Positions 1 to 6,476 of a stretch of DNA of 29,023 bases are shown here, piece after piece. The notes under the pieces were generated by a model, which saw nothing but the letters and a program-made list of their open reading frames with translations, made no database searches and was not told where the DNA came from. How positions within the stretch are numbered: position 1 is the first letter of the stretch; every line of letters begins with the position of its first letter. The stretch lies in contig JAEZDV010000068.1 in the NCBI GenBank assembly GCA_023417985.1, forward strand, positions 1-29,023, in the 5' to 3' direction. The position numbers were made by a program, and so were the translations under genes. Source of the DNA: Actinomycetes bacterium (GTDB lineage Bacteria > Actinomycetota > Actinomycetes > Mycobacteriales > Mycobacteriaceae).

Positions 1-38
1 CCTTTCGGATGACCGGCCCCGTCAGGGTTGTGCGTGTG

Positions 39-1367
39 TCAGCCACCCACGACGATGTAATCCTCGGTCGTCAAGGTGTTGTCGGGTCCGAATACGAGAC
101 GGCCGTACGAACCGACACCGGGCTCACCGGCATCCACGAAGGACAACTCGCCGGTCGCGCCGTCGTAGTCGATGTCCTCGCCCGCAGCGATGAGGTCCTT
201 GCACTGCTGGAACGTGGTGCACTTCTCGCCGTCCTTGGTCACGGCGTTGATGTTCGCCGCGATGTCGACACCGGCGGTGGAACCGGCGACCTCGGCGGCG
301 AGCGCGGAGATGATCACCGCGTCGTACGACTCGCCCGCGTAGTTGAAGTCGATGAGCGCGGGATCGATCGCGAGCAGACGCTGCTGGAAGGCCTCACCGG
401 TGTCGGTCAGCGGGGTCGTTCCCGCCATACCCGCGAGCAGGCCGTCGGGCACGTTGTCGCCGAGTGCGTTACCCATGTTGCCGTCGACGCCGAAGACTGC
501 CATGCCGTCCGACGGGCCGATGCCGACCTCGTGCATACGCGTGATGATCTTGGCCGATTCCTCGAACCCGATGATCGCCACGGCATCCGGGCCGAAGTTG
601 ACGACCTGGTCGACCTCGGCGTTGAAGGACTGCGCGTTGGGGTCGTAGATGATCTTCTGGATCTGGTCTTCCGAAATACCGGCATCGACGAGGTTCGTCA
701 CGGTGTTGTCGGCCAGACCTGTGCCGTACGGATCGTTCAGGGCGAGGATCGAGACGCGCTGAGCGCCGTCCTCCGCGATGAGCTGGGCGAGCGCCTGCGC
801 CTGCAGGGTATCCGTGGGGGCGGTACGGAAGTACATGCCGCCGTCGGCGTAACACACGAATTGATCGGACGTGTTGGCCGGCGAGAACATCACCACGCCC
901 GCACTGGCGATCTTGTCGATCACCTTCAGCGACACCGAAGACGACGCCGCGCCGACGATCACCTGGGTGCCGGCAGCGAGTTCGCGGTCGACGGTGGCGT
1001 TCGCCGTGTCGGTGGTGGTGTCACCCGAGTCGCCCGGGATCAGTTCCACCGGCTGGTTCAGAACGCCGCCGGCAGCATTGACCTCGTCCACCGCGAGGCG
1101 CACCGCCGCGACCTCCGGCGGACCGAGGAAAGCGAGGCTGCCCGTCTCGGGGAGAAGGGTTCCGATCTTCAGCGGGCCGGTCGCCGGGGTCGCCCCGGCC
1201 GTCGCCTGCTCGGGTTCGCAGTCGGTGTCGACAGTCGTGGCGGTCGCGGAACCGCCGCCCTCGGCAGAACTGCTCGTGGAATCGTCGCTGTCCGAGCTAC
1301 AACCCGCGAGCGCCAGTGTCACAGCACCGAGAACCGCGGCGGCGCGGACATAGGTCCGTCTTGCCAT
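39..1367 (-). CDS. ABC transporter substrate-binding lipoprotein, branched-chain amino acid (LivJ/LivK-like) family
   Basis: A 442-aa extracytoplasmic solute receptor for an ABC importer. The N-terminus is a lipoprotein signal: two Arg, a hydrophobic stretch at residues 8-21, and lipobox LALAGC with Cys23, followed by a Ser/Asp-rich linker. The body from about residue 60 is a type I periplasmic binding fold of the Leu/Ile/Val family ('KIGTLLPETGSLAFLGPP' near the start, 'VIVGAASSSVS', 'LALNDPYGTGLA'). The frame is open further upstream, but I chose the ATG at 1367 because GGAGAG lies just upstream and the lipoprotein signal begins exactly there. The permease and ATPase genes are not visible; they would lie beyond position 1 if this is an operon head. 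It is downstream of pdtaR in the same direction, an arrangement I recall from Streptomyces too. Substrate is inferred only from family; amide or urea binders look similar. Confidence 0.9.
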   Translation of the reverse strand: MARRTYVRAAAVLGAVTLALAGCSSDSDDSTSSSAEGGGSATATTVDTDCEPEQATAGATPATGPLKIGTLLPETGSLAFLGPPEVAAVRLAVDEVNAAGGVLNQPVELIPGDSGDTTTDTANATVDRELAAGTQVIVGAASSSVSLKVIDKIASAGVVMFSPANTSDQFVCYADGGMYFRTAPTDTLQAQALAQLIAEDGAQRVSILALNDPYGTGLADNTVTNLVDAGISEDQIQKIIYDPNAQSFNAEVDQVVNFGPDAVAIIGFEESAKIITRMHEVGIGPSDGMAVFGVDGNMGNALGDNVPDGLLAGMAGTTPLTDTGEAFQQRLLAIDPALIDFNYAGESYDAVIISALAAEVAGSTAGVDIAANINAVTKDGEKCTTFQQCKDLIAAGEDIDYDGATGELSFVDAGEPGVGSYGRLVFGPDNTLTTEDYIVVGG

Positions 1368-1475
1368 CCAACTCTCCTTCAATCGCCTGTCCCCCCGGCA
1401 GATGCGCCGGATGTCGTCGAAACATAGCCGCAGAAGTGACGATTCGAACACAGCCGAAATCGTTGTGACCCGACC

Positions 1476-1504
1476 GTTATATTTCAGGCGAAAGAATTGA
1501 TCCG
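1476..1504 (-). promoter_or_regulatory. Possible promoter of the substrate-binding lipoprotein
   Basis: In the 155-bp gap between pdtaR and the lipoprotein gene, the minus strand carries an AT-rich TATAAC (1476-1481) inside TGAAATATAACGG, a good -10 candidate in this GC-rich DNA. The -35 region at about 1498-1504 is weak. It would leave a leader of about 100 nt. This suggests the lipoprotein gene can be transcribed separately from pdtaR. Confidence 0.35.
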
Positions 1505-1522
1505 GACGTAACGCGCCGAGGG

Positions 1523-2137
1523 TCAGCCGGCGGCTTCGGAACCGAGCGTGTCGACGATGACCTCGGCGACCTGTTTCATGGTGGTGCGGCGGTCCATCGC
1601 GGCCCGCTGGATCCACCGGAACGCCTCAGGTTCGGTCATCGCGTGCTTCGCCATGAGCAGTCCCTTGGCGCGATCGATGAGTTTGCGGGCCTCGAATCGC
1701 TCGGACAGCCCCGCCACTTCGCGCTCGAGTTCGCGCAGTTCCGCGAACCGGCTGACGGCCACCTCGATCGCGGGCACGAGGTCGCTCTTGGAGAACGGTT
1801 TGACCAGATACGCCATCGCACCGGCGTCGCGGGCACGCTCGACGAGTTCTCGCTGGCTGAAGGCTGTGAGAATAACCACAGGAGCGATTCGACGCTGCGC
1901 GATCTCCGATGCCGCGTCGATCCCGTCCCGGCGGGGCATCTTCACGTCCATGATCACCAAATCCGGCGAGAGTTCCTCCGCCAGCTCTACCGCGCGTTGT
2001 CCGTCGCCGGCTTCGCCGACCACGTCGTAACCCTCTTCGCGGAGCATTTCCACCAGATCGAGCCTGATCAGCGTCTCGTCTTCCGCAACGACGACCCTCC
2101 GTGGAGTTGCAGTGTTGTCGTGCGGCGCGGTTGTCAT
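1523..2137 (-). CDS. pdtaR: ANTAR-domain response regulator PdtaR
   Basis: A 204-aa two-component response regulator that acts on RNA rather than DNA. Residues 14-125 are a receiver domain with acidic pocket Glu19-Asp20, phosphoacceptor Asp64 ('VIMDVKMP'), Thr91 and Lys113 ('VKPF'). Residues 130-150 form a charged, probably coiled-coil linker. Residues 150-200 are an ANTAR domain ('LIDRAKGLLMAKHAMTEPEAFRWIQRAA' region), which in this family binds paired hairpins in mRNA leaders to prevent termination. Length and domain order match Mycobacterium tuberculosis Rv1626. The frame extends upstream, but the ATG at 2137 has GGAAGGG at good spacing and gives the family's usual N-terminus. The cognate PdtaS-type histidine kinase is not in the window, as in mycobacteria, where it is unlinked. 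Confidence 0.93.
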   Translation of the reverse strand: MTTAPHDNTATPRRVVVAEDETLIRLDLVEMLREEGYDVVGEAGDGQRAVELAEELSPDLVIMDVKMPRRDGIDAASEIAQRRIAPVVILTAFSQRELVERARDAGAMAYLVKPFSKSDLVPAIEVAVSRFAELRELEREVAGLSERFEARKLIDRAKGLLMAKHAMTEPEAFRWIQRAAMDRRTTMKQVAEVIVDTLGSEAAG

Positions 2138-2205
2138 GATCGGCCCTTCCCATCGTGCTCTGGCGGCCCCCGCGAAGGGGTGGAACGATTGAAGGGTACC
2201 GGTGT

Positions 2206-2233
2206 TTGATCGACGCGCCTGATCCCTTACAGT
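2206..2233 (+). promoter_or_regulatory. Promoter of the tRNA gene
   Basis: TTGATC (2206-2211) and TACAGT (2228-2233) are separated by 16 nt and end 15 nt before the first base of the mature tRNA. This fits a housekeeping sigma promoter driving a short tRNA precursor. Confidence 0.6.
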
Positions 2234-2248
2234 GGTCTCCGCAAGCAT

Positions 2249-2325
2249 GCCCTCGTATCCCAATTGGCAGAGGAAACGGATTCAAAACCCGTGCAGTGTG
2301 AGTTCGAGTCTCACCGAGGGCACCA
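2249..2325 (+). tRNA. tRNA with anticodon CAA, presumably tRNA-Leu (UUG codon), short variable loop
   Basis: A full cloverleaf can be folded by eye. The acceptor stem GCCCTCG (2249-2255) pairs with CGAGGGC (2315-2321). The D arm runs TCC...GGA with GG in the loop. The anticodon stem ACGGA/CCCGT (2276-2292) has one A-C mismatch next to the loop, and the loop TTCAAAA places CAA at 2283-2285. The variable loop is 5 nt (GCAGT) and the T arm is GTGAG-TTCGAGT-CTCAC. The discriminator is A2322 and CCA is encoded (2323-2325). CAA reads the Leu codon UUG and A73 suits leucyl-tRNA synthetase. However, bacterial tRNA-Leu is normally class II with a long variable arm, which is absent here. The amino-acid assignment therefore rests on the anticodon alone. 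The gene diverges from pdtaR. Confidence 0.9.
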
Positions 2326-2329
2326 CGTA

Positions 2330-2350
2330 CGCGCCGTTCAGGCGCGGTTT
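2330..2350 (+). terminator. Hairpin terminator after the tRNA
   Basis: A 6-bp GC-only stem CGCGCC / GGCGCG (2330-2335 with 2341-2346) with loop GTTCA, followed by GTTT, starts 5 nt after the CCA end. Position and shape fit an intrinsic terminator for the tRNA transcript. Confidence 0.55.
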
Positions 2351-2418
2351 CGGGCGGTCGTCGCAGTGCCGAGGTTTCGTCGACGACGCGGCAGGTCCGC
2401 CCTCCCTCGCTCTCGATT

Positions 2419-2964
2419 TCACGGGCTGTGATCCGACGCCAGCGCTGCGTACACCAGGCTGTCCGTCCACTCGCCCTTGCACCAGAAGTCCTGCCGGAAA
2501 TGGGCCTCCCGCCGCATCCCGACCGCATCCGCGAGTCGTGCCGAGGGGCTGTTGCGCGCGTCCATCTGGGCGACGATACGGTGCAGTCGGCCGTGCTCGA
2601 ACCCGAGGGCAAGGGCGGCCCGGACGGCTTCGCGACCGAACCCGTGACCGGTGTGGGCCGGATCGAGCACCCAGCCGATCTCGGCGACCCTGCGCTCGCG
2701 ATCGGTGAGCCACAGCGAGATATCGCCGATCGGTTCGCCGGCGTGCTCCACGATCAGCGCCACAGCCCCCGCCTCCCCGTCGAGGTCGGTGCGCGACACG
2801 CGCTTGTCCAGCATCTCCGCCGCGCGAGCCTCCGACCACGGGCCCTCCAGGAGAAAGCGGGCGACGTCCGGGCGGGAGTGCACCGAAAACACCCAGTCGA
2901 GATCATCGGGCCGATGAAGACGCAGGAGCAATCGGTCCGTTCTCAGGGGCAGCGGAAAGGGCAC
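2419..2964 (-). CDS. GNAT family N-acetyltransferase (RimJ/RimL-like)
   Basis: A 181-aa GCN5-related acetyltransferase, which would transfer an acetyl group from acetyl-CoA to an amine on a small molecule or a protein N-terminus. The N-terminal 'LRTDRLLLRLHRPDD' (residues 6-20) is typical of the RimJ/RimL branch. The acetyl-CoA pyrophosphate loop is visible in 'IGWVLDPAHTGHGFGREAV', followed by 'MDARNSPSARLADAVGMRREA', which matches the family's 'N..S..L..K.GF' motif B. The start is GTG at 2964 with AGGG upstream. It stands alone and converges on the tRNA, so context does not suggest a substrate. Confidence 0.87.
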   Translation of the reverse strand: MPFPLPLRTDRLLLRLHRPDDLDWVFSVHSRPDVARFLLEGPWSEARAAEMLDKRVSRTDLDGEAGAVALIVEHAGEPIGDISLWLTDRERRVAEIGWVLDPAHTGHGFGREAVRAALALGFEHGRLHRIVAQMDARNSPSARLADAVGMRREAHFRQDFWCKGEWTDSLVYAALASDHSP

Positions 2965-3322
2965 GCTGCGACCCTAACAACGTGACGAGTACCCGGTCCA
3001 CACCTCGTCGACGCCGAACTTGTCGATCGGGCGCAAGTGCAGAGAACGACATCTCGGCAGTTTCGGGCCGCCGACAACGTACCGGAGAATCGCTGGATCC
3101 CATGAGCTTTCGAAATTCGCTCGGCCGTTTGCAGGCGGTGTCCCGATCTTGCAGCCGAACGAGGCGAGCGGTCCGGAGACCTGCCATCTGGGTTCCCTCC
3201 CGATAGGTGCGCGTGTGACAGGGGAACGAAGCCGCTTCCTGGGGAGGCGCAGGGGTGCCCGTCGATCGATGCGCGATGACCGGCCCCGCTTCGGGTTGCG
3301 ACCACTCCCATACGATCACCGG
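2965..3322. other. Intergenic region upstream of the LexA-like gene
   Basis: A 358-bp gap between the divergent acetyltransferase and LexA-like genes. I see no convincing gene. A minus-strand ATG at about 3186 follows a purine-rich GGGAGGGA, but the frame behind it has weak third-position GC and resembles no protein I know. I found no GAAC-N4-GTTC element of the actinobacterial SOS type. Confidence 0.4.
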
Positions 3323-3985
3323 GTGACCGGTTACGACGATCTCGACATGTTCGGTGGGCTCGACCCCTCCACCCTCCCGCTTCGCCGGCAACGCATCCTG
3401 GCGGCCATCCGGGATTGGGTTGCCTCCCAAGGATCCTCCCCGAGCACCCGGCAGATCGCCGATGCGGTCGGCCTGAAGTCGACGTCGACGGTGTCGAAAC
3501 ATCTCCGCCTCCTCGAGGATCAGGGCTTCCTCCGCCGCGGCACCGCGATGGCGCGCCAACTCGATGTGCGGCCGTTCCTTCCCGGCGCCTCCGGAGGCCG
3601 CTCGTCGGACAATCGGGTGTCGGTGCCGGTGGTCGGTGACATCGCGGCCGGAACACCGATCCTCGCCGAGGAGCACACCGACGAGATCCTCGATCTGCCT
3701 CGGGAACTCGTGGGCACCGGCACGGTGTTCGGTCTCCGTGTGCGTGGGGAGTCGATGATCGACGCAGCGATCTGCGACGGTGACGTCGTGGTGGTCCGTC
3801 GCCAGGACGAGGCTCACTCCGGCCAGATCGTCGCCGCGATGATCGACGGCGAGGCCACCGTGAAGGTCTTCAGGCGACGCAACGGCCATGTATATCTCGA
3901 GCCCCGCAACCCCGCCTATTCGGTCATCGACGGCGACGACGCGGTAGTGCTGGGCAAGGTGGTCTCGGTGATGCGCCGGATCTGA
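3323..3985 (+). CDS. LexA-like autocleaving transcriptional repressor (S24 peptidase family)
   Basis: A 220-aa two-domain repressor. Residues 18-82 are a winged helix-turn-helix ('RQIADAVGLKSTSTVSKHLRLLEDQGFLRR' region). Residues 100-218 are the S24 latent protease, with cleavage site Ala109-Gly110 ('DIAAGTP'), catalytic Ser144 ('RGESM') and Lys181 ('ATVKVF'), so self-cleavage should be intact. Length is close to actinobacterial LexA, but the DNA-recognition domain differs markedly from the mycobacterial LexA sequence I remember and the N-terminus is shorter. It is probably a second, paralogous LexA-type regulator rather than the SOS master LexA. The start is uncertain: GTG 3323 is preferred, ATG 3347 is possible, and an in-frame ATG near 3269 lacks support. 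No SOS box is visible upstream, so its operator and inducer are unknown. Confidence 0.85.
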   Translation: MTGYDDLDMFGGLDPSTLPLRRQRILAAIRDWVASQGSSPSTRQIADAVGLKSTSTVSKHLRLLEDQGFLRRGTAMARQLDVRPFLPGASGGRSSDNRVSVPVVGDIAAGTPILAEEHTDEILDLPRELVGTGTVFGLRVRGESMIDAAICDGDVVVVRRQDEAHSGQIVAAMIDGEATVKVFRRRNGHVYLEPRNPAYSVIDGDDAVVLGKVVSVMRRI

Positions 3986-4302
3986 TCCCTGCCCGGTCCG
4001 ATCACCTTGTCGGTGTTCGAAGTTGTCTGCGTCCTCGCAGTAAATGGGATGTGATCGACTAGCACGGCATTCGGACGGCTGCTCCACCGGAATCCGGTAG
4101 TGCACAATCCGAGTTTCGGTTGGGTCGACCCCGCCGGGCTGAGCCCGGCTTACGCCATCCTCACCGATGCGCGCGAGCGATCGTGGTCCCGGGGCGAATC
4201 CTGGCAATCGCCCGGATCATTTCGGTCCCTTGTCCTCCCGGGAAAAGTACGCGTTCGCGAATCGGTCACTTCGACGTCGGCCCAGCGCTCATCCAGCATC
4301 CT
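3986..4302. other. Intergenic region between convergent genes
   Basis: This 317-bp stretch separates the LexA-like stop from the stop of the two-repeat protein. The only clear structure is the hairpin at 4133-4149. Reading frames through it lack support. Its base composition looks less GC-rich than the surrounding genes. Confidence 0.4.
4133..4149. terminator. Hairpin between convergent genes, possible bidirectional terminator
   Basis: A perfect 7-bp inverted repeat GCCGGGC-TGA-GCCCGGC, followed by TT on the plus strand, lies between the 3' ends of two converging genes. There is no long T tract, which is common for actinobacterial terminators. The direction cannot be assigned. Confidence 0.45.
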
Positions 4303-5016
4303 TCAGCGCGGCAGTCGCCGCCGTGCAGGACAGGCGGGTCCCATCGGGCCGATCAGCGGAGGGAAGACCGAAGACCGGGCTCCATGATTCCTGAGCCAGA
4401 AATCATTCCCTATGTCCGCCACCGTGGACACCCAACTGGCAGCCCCTTCGAGGCCCCGGACACGAAACCACTGTTGCGTGCCGGCAGGCAACTCTGTGAC
4501 GAAGTCACCTGGTTGCTGCATGGCCATACCGGCGTACCGCGATAGGACGCCTCCCCGCTGCGCGACGAACACGTGAGGATAGACCTCACAGACGAACTCT
4601 CCTCCCCCGCTGATGTGGTGAGAAGCCCTCACCTCGAACTCCGTCACTCGCGTATCCCGTTGCCTCAAAAGACGACCGAAGGTAGGGACAGCATCCGTGA
4701 CCGAACCGGGTGGCAGCGGCCACCGGCAGCGAGAGCGCTGTTCGATCCGCGCCCTCGCACCCGAGTCCCCTGCGGCCGACACTCGGATCCAGTCGATCGC
4801 GACTTCGACTGCCTCGTCCTCGACGACAAACACCTCAGCCACGTCCGCCCTCCCGAGCGCTTCGACGTCCACGCGCTTGTCCGGGTCCGTCCCCGTCATA
4901 CCCTCCACGGTCGAGAAGACCCGCGCCGCCCCGTCGACGAAAACACCGGGATGGACCTCGCACGCCGCGGTTCCTGTGGACGTCACCCGATGAGTGGCCT
5001 TGACTTCGAAAACCAT
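4303..5016 (-). CDS. Hypothetical protein made of two tandem repeats
   Basis: I do not recognise this 237-aa protein. It consists of two similar halves: residues 3-64 align without gaps to 127-188. Shared positions include FEV, a His, CEV-P-VFV, V-S and GM, with about 21 identities, and similarity may continue to Trp76 and Trp195. Each unit has one Cys (19 and 143) in the pattern C-E-V-[HY]-P-x-V-F-V, with alternating hydrophobic residues that suggest beta strands. There is no signal peptide or membrane helix. The ATG at 5016 has GGGAGAG upstream. The C-terminal 25 residues are Pro/Arg-rich and may be disordered. It lies 142 bp downstream of the FAD oxidoreductase in the same direction. The internal duplication makes a real protein likely; the function is unknown. 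Confidence 0.72.
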   Translation of the reverse strand: MVFEVKATHRVTSTGTAACEVHPGVFVDGAARVFSTVEGMTGTDPDKRVDVEALGRADVAEVFVVEDEAVEVAIDWIRVSAAGDSGARARIEQRSRCRWPLPPGSVTDAVPTFGRLLRQRDTRVTEFEVRASHHISGGGEFVCEVYPHVFVAQRGGVLSRYAGMAMQQPGDFVTELPAGTQQWFRVRGLEGAASWVSTVADIGNDFWLRNHGARSSVFPPLIGPMGPACPARRRLPR

Positions 5017-5127
5017 CTACCCGCTCTCCCACTTGTTTTCCGAACGCGGATCAGAACCGGTTCATCTCGGGTACGTCCCCGCTCACTGCACCCGAACATC
5101 CAGATCATCGCCGCTCGAGCGTTGTCA

Positions 5128-5157
5128 GGACTAGAGTCCGAACGTTGGATTTCCAAC
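5128..5157. promoter_or_regulatory. Two adjacent inverted repeats upstream of the two-repeat protein gene
   Basis: GGACT-AG-AGTCC (5128-5139) and GTTGGA-TT-TCCAAC (5144-5157) are perfect short palindromes 4 bp apart. They begin right after the oxidoreductase stop and lie 110-140 bp upstream of the next start codon on the minus strand. They could be a repressor operator or a weak terminator. The tiny loops argue for protein binding rather than an RNA hairpin. Confidence 0.35.
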
Positions 5158-5158
5158 C

Positions 5159-6373
5159 TCAACCGCGGACCGACCGATCGCCGGATCCCATCCGGCTCGA
5201 CGTCGCTTCGGGGGTTACGGGACGTGACACTTCTGCTGGTCGTGGCGCGCCACCTCTCAAAAAGGCGACGGTGCCCGGACGTAGCGCCTCCACGCGAAGG
5301 CCGGCCATCGCGGCTTTCAGTCCGACATCCTTGAGCGACAGGGCGATCCGGCCCGCAAACACCCGATCCTTGGGGGTGTCGTCCCGCTCGTGGAACTGGA
5401 CGACGCCCGATCGTCGTCCCAGGCTGATACCGATGCCGTTGAATCCGAAGTCGAGCTTCGCGGGCTCCTCGCCGGCTATTCGGCTGAGAACCGTGCCGGC
5501 GGCGGTGAGTCCCATGGGAAGTGCCGACTGGCATGCCATGCGTAGCGGGTCTCCCGAGGGCGCCGCGCAATCTCCTGCGGCGATCACGCGATCGTCGTCG
5601 ATGCTCGTCAGCGTCTCGTCGGTGAGCATCCGACCGACCGTGTCCGTGCTGAAACCGCTGGCTCGGGCGAGTTCGGGGACCCCGAACCCGGCGGTCCAGA
5701 CAATGACCGCGCTGGGCAGAACGGTGCCGTCGTCGAGCGCCGTCCCATCCGGGCCGACCCGGACGACTCGCGAATTCCCGAGGACCTCGACGCGCAGGTT
5801 CGACAGACGTTCGTACGTTGCGCGGCGTGCTTTCTCGGTCAGCACCGGGCCGATGACACCGCTGCACACGAGACGGACCCGGCGTCCTTGCTCGGCGAGT
5901 TCTCCGGCCGTTTCGAGACCTGTGAGTCCCGCCCCGACGACCGTGACCACCGAGTCGGGGTCGAGCGTGCTCAGCGCGTGCCGAAGGCGTTCTGCATGCT
6001 CGTATTCCGCTACCGGGAAGGCGAATTCTTCGACTCCCGGCACCGTGGCCGGTCGCGTCGCTGTGCTCCCGACGGCGTAGATCAGGTAGTCGTACCCGAC
6101 CGAGCCACCCGTTGCGAGACGCACGGTCCGTGTGCGGGGTTCGATGCGGGCGACGGTATCGACCAGCAGTTCGCTTCCTTTCCCCAGGAGCTTGCGGTAG
6201 TCGCCGGAAGCATGATGGTTTCCGGCGGCGAACTGGTGGAGCCGGGTCCGTTCGACGAAGTGCGGTCGAGGATTGATCACCGTGACCTCGGCCCGTCTAC
6301 TCACACGACTGGCCGCGACAGTTCCGGCGTATCCGCCGCCGATCACGACGACGCGGGGGCGTTGCTGAGACAT
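5159..6373 (-). CDS. FAD-dependent NAD(P)H oxidoreductase (NDH-2/AIF-like), ECF41 partner
   Basis: A 404-aa pyridine-nucleotide-disulfide-type flavoprotein. The N-terminal dinucleotide fold has G12-x-G14-x-x-G17 for FAD, a second GxGxxG at 147-152 ('VVGAGLTGLETAGEL') is for NAD(P)H, and 'VIAAGDCA' around Asp268 contacts the FAD ribityl chain. It lacks an active-site CxxC, so it is not a disulfide reductase, and no membrane anchor is obvious. This leaves NADH:quinone or another small-molecule electron acceptor. The ATG at 6373 has GGAGAAA upstream. It follows the ECF41 sigma gene by 103 bp. ECF41 factors are typically linked to carboxymuconolactone decarboxylase, oxidoreductase or epimerase genes that they control, so this is the likely regulon member. 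The last 40 residues are Arg/Pro/Ser-rich and unlikely to be part of the fold. Confidence 0.88.
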   Translation of the reverse strand: MSQQRPRVVVIGGGYAGTVAASRVSRRAEVTVINPRPHFVERTRLHQFAAGNHHASGDYRKLLGKGSELLVDTVARIEPRTRTVRLATGGSVGYDYLIYAVGSTATRPATVPGVEEFAFPVAEYEHAERLRHALSTLDPDSVVTVVGAGLTGLETAGELAEQGRRVRLVCSGVIGPVLTEKARRATYERLSNLRVEVLGNSRVVRVGPDGTALDDGTVLPSAVIVWTAGFGVPELARASGFSTDTVGRMLTDETLTSIDDDRVIAAGDCAAPSGDPLRMACQSALPMGLTAAGTVLSRIAGEEPAKLDFGFNGIGISLGRRSGVVQFHERDDTPKDRVFAGRIALSLKDVGLKAAMAGLRVEALRPGTVAFLRGGAPRPAEVSRPVTPEATSSRMGSGDRSVRG

Positions 6374-6421
6374 GGTTTCTCCGATCCCTACGTGGCTCCG
6401 GTGAGTGAGCCCTTGTCATCG

Positions 6422-6450
6422 GAGACAGGACGGGATCGGTGTTTGTGACA
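6422..6450 (-). promoter_or_regulatory. Candidate ECF41 (SigJ-type) promoter of the oxidoreductase gene
   Basis: On the minus strand TGTCACA (6444-6450) matches the -35 element known for ECF41 sigma factors. A TGTCTC lies 16 nt downstream (6422-6427) and a CGTCCT, the usual ECF41 -10 core, 11 nt downstream (6427-6432). The 16-nt spacing is more normal; the CGTC match is better in sequence. The element is about 50-70 nt upstream of the oxidoreductase start and just after the sigma gene stop. Confidence 0.6.
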
Positions 6451-6476
6451 CGGCTACGGGGAATCAGCCGATAGTT

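Noticed and set aside
9..1427. A 472-codon plus-strand frame opposite the substrate-binding lipoprotein
   Set aside because: Val/Arg/Asp/His-rich shadow of a clear lipoprotein gene; no start signal and no similarity.
3000..3186. A possible small minus-strand gene starting with ATG near 3186 behind GGGAGGGA
   Set aside because: Third-position GC is too low for this genome and the frame runs on into the acetyltransferase in the wrong register; the sequence is not recognised.
2965..3346. An SOS box in front of the LexA-like gene
   Set aside because: Several GAAC half-sites are present, but none is followed by N4-GTTC.
2903..4207. A 434-codon minus-strand frame opposite the LexA-like gene
   Set aside because: The LexA-like protein has intact catalytic residues in the right frame; the antisense product is His/Arg-rich without a fold.
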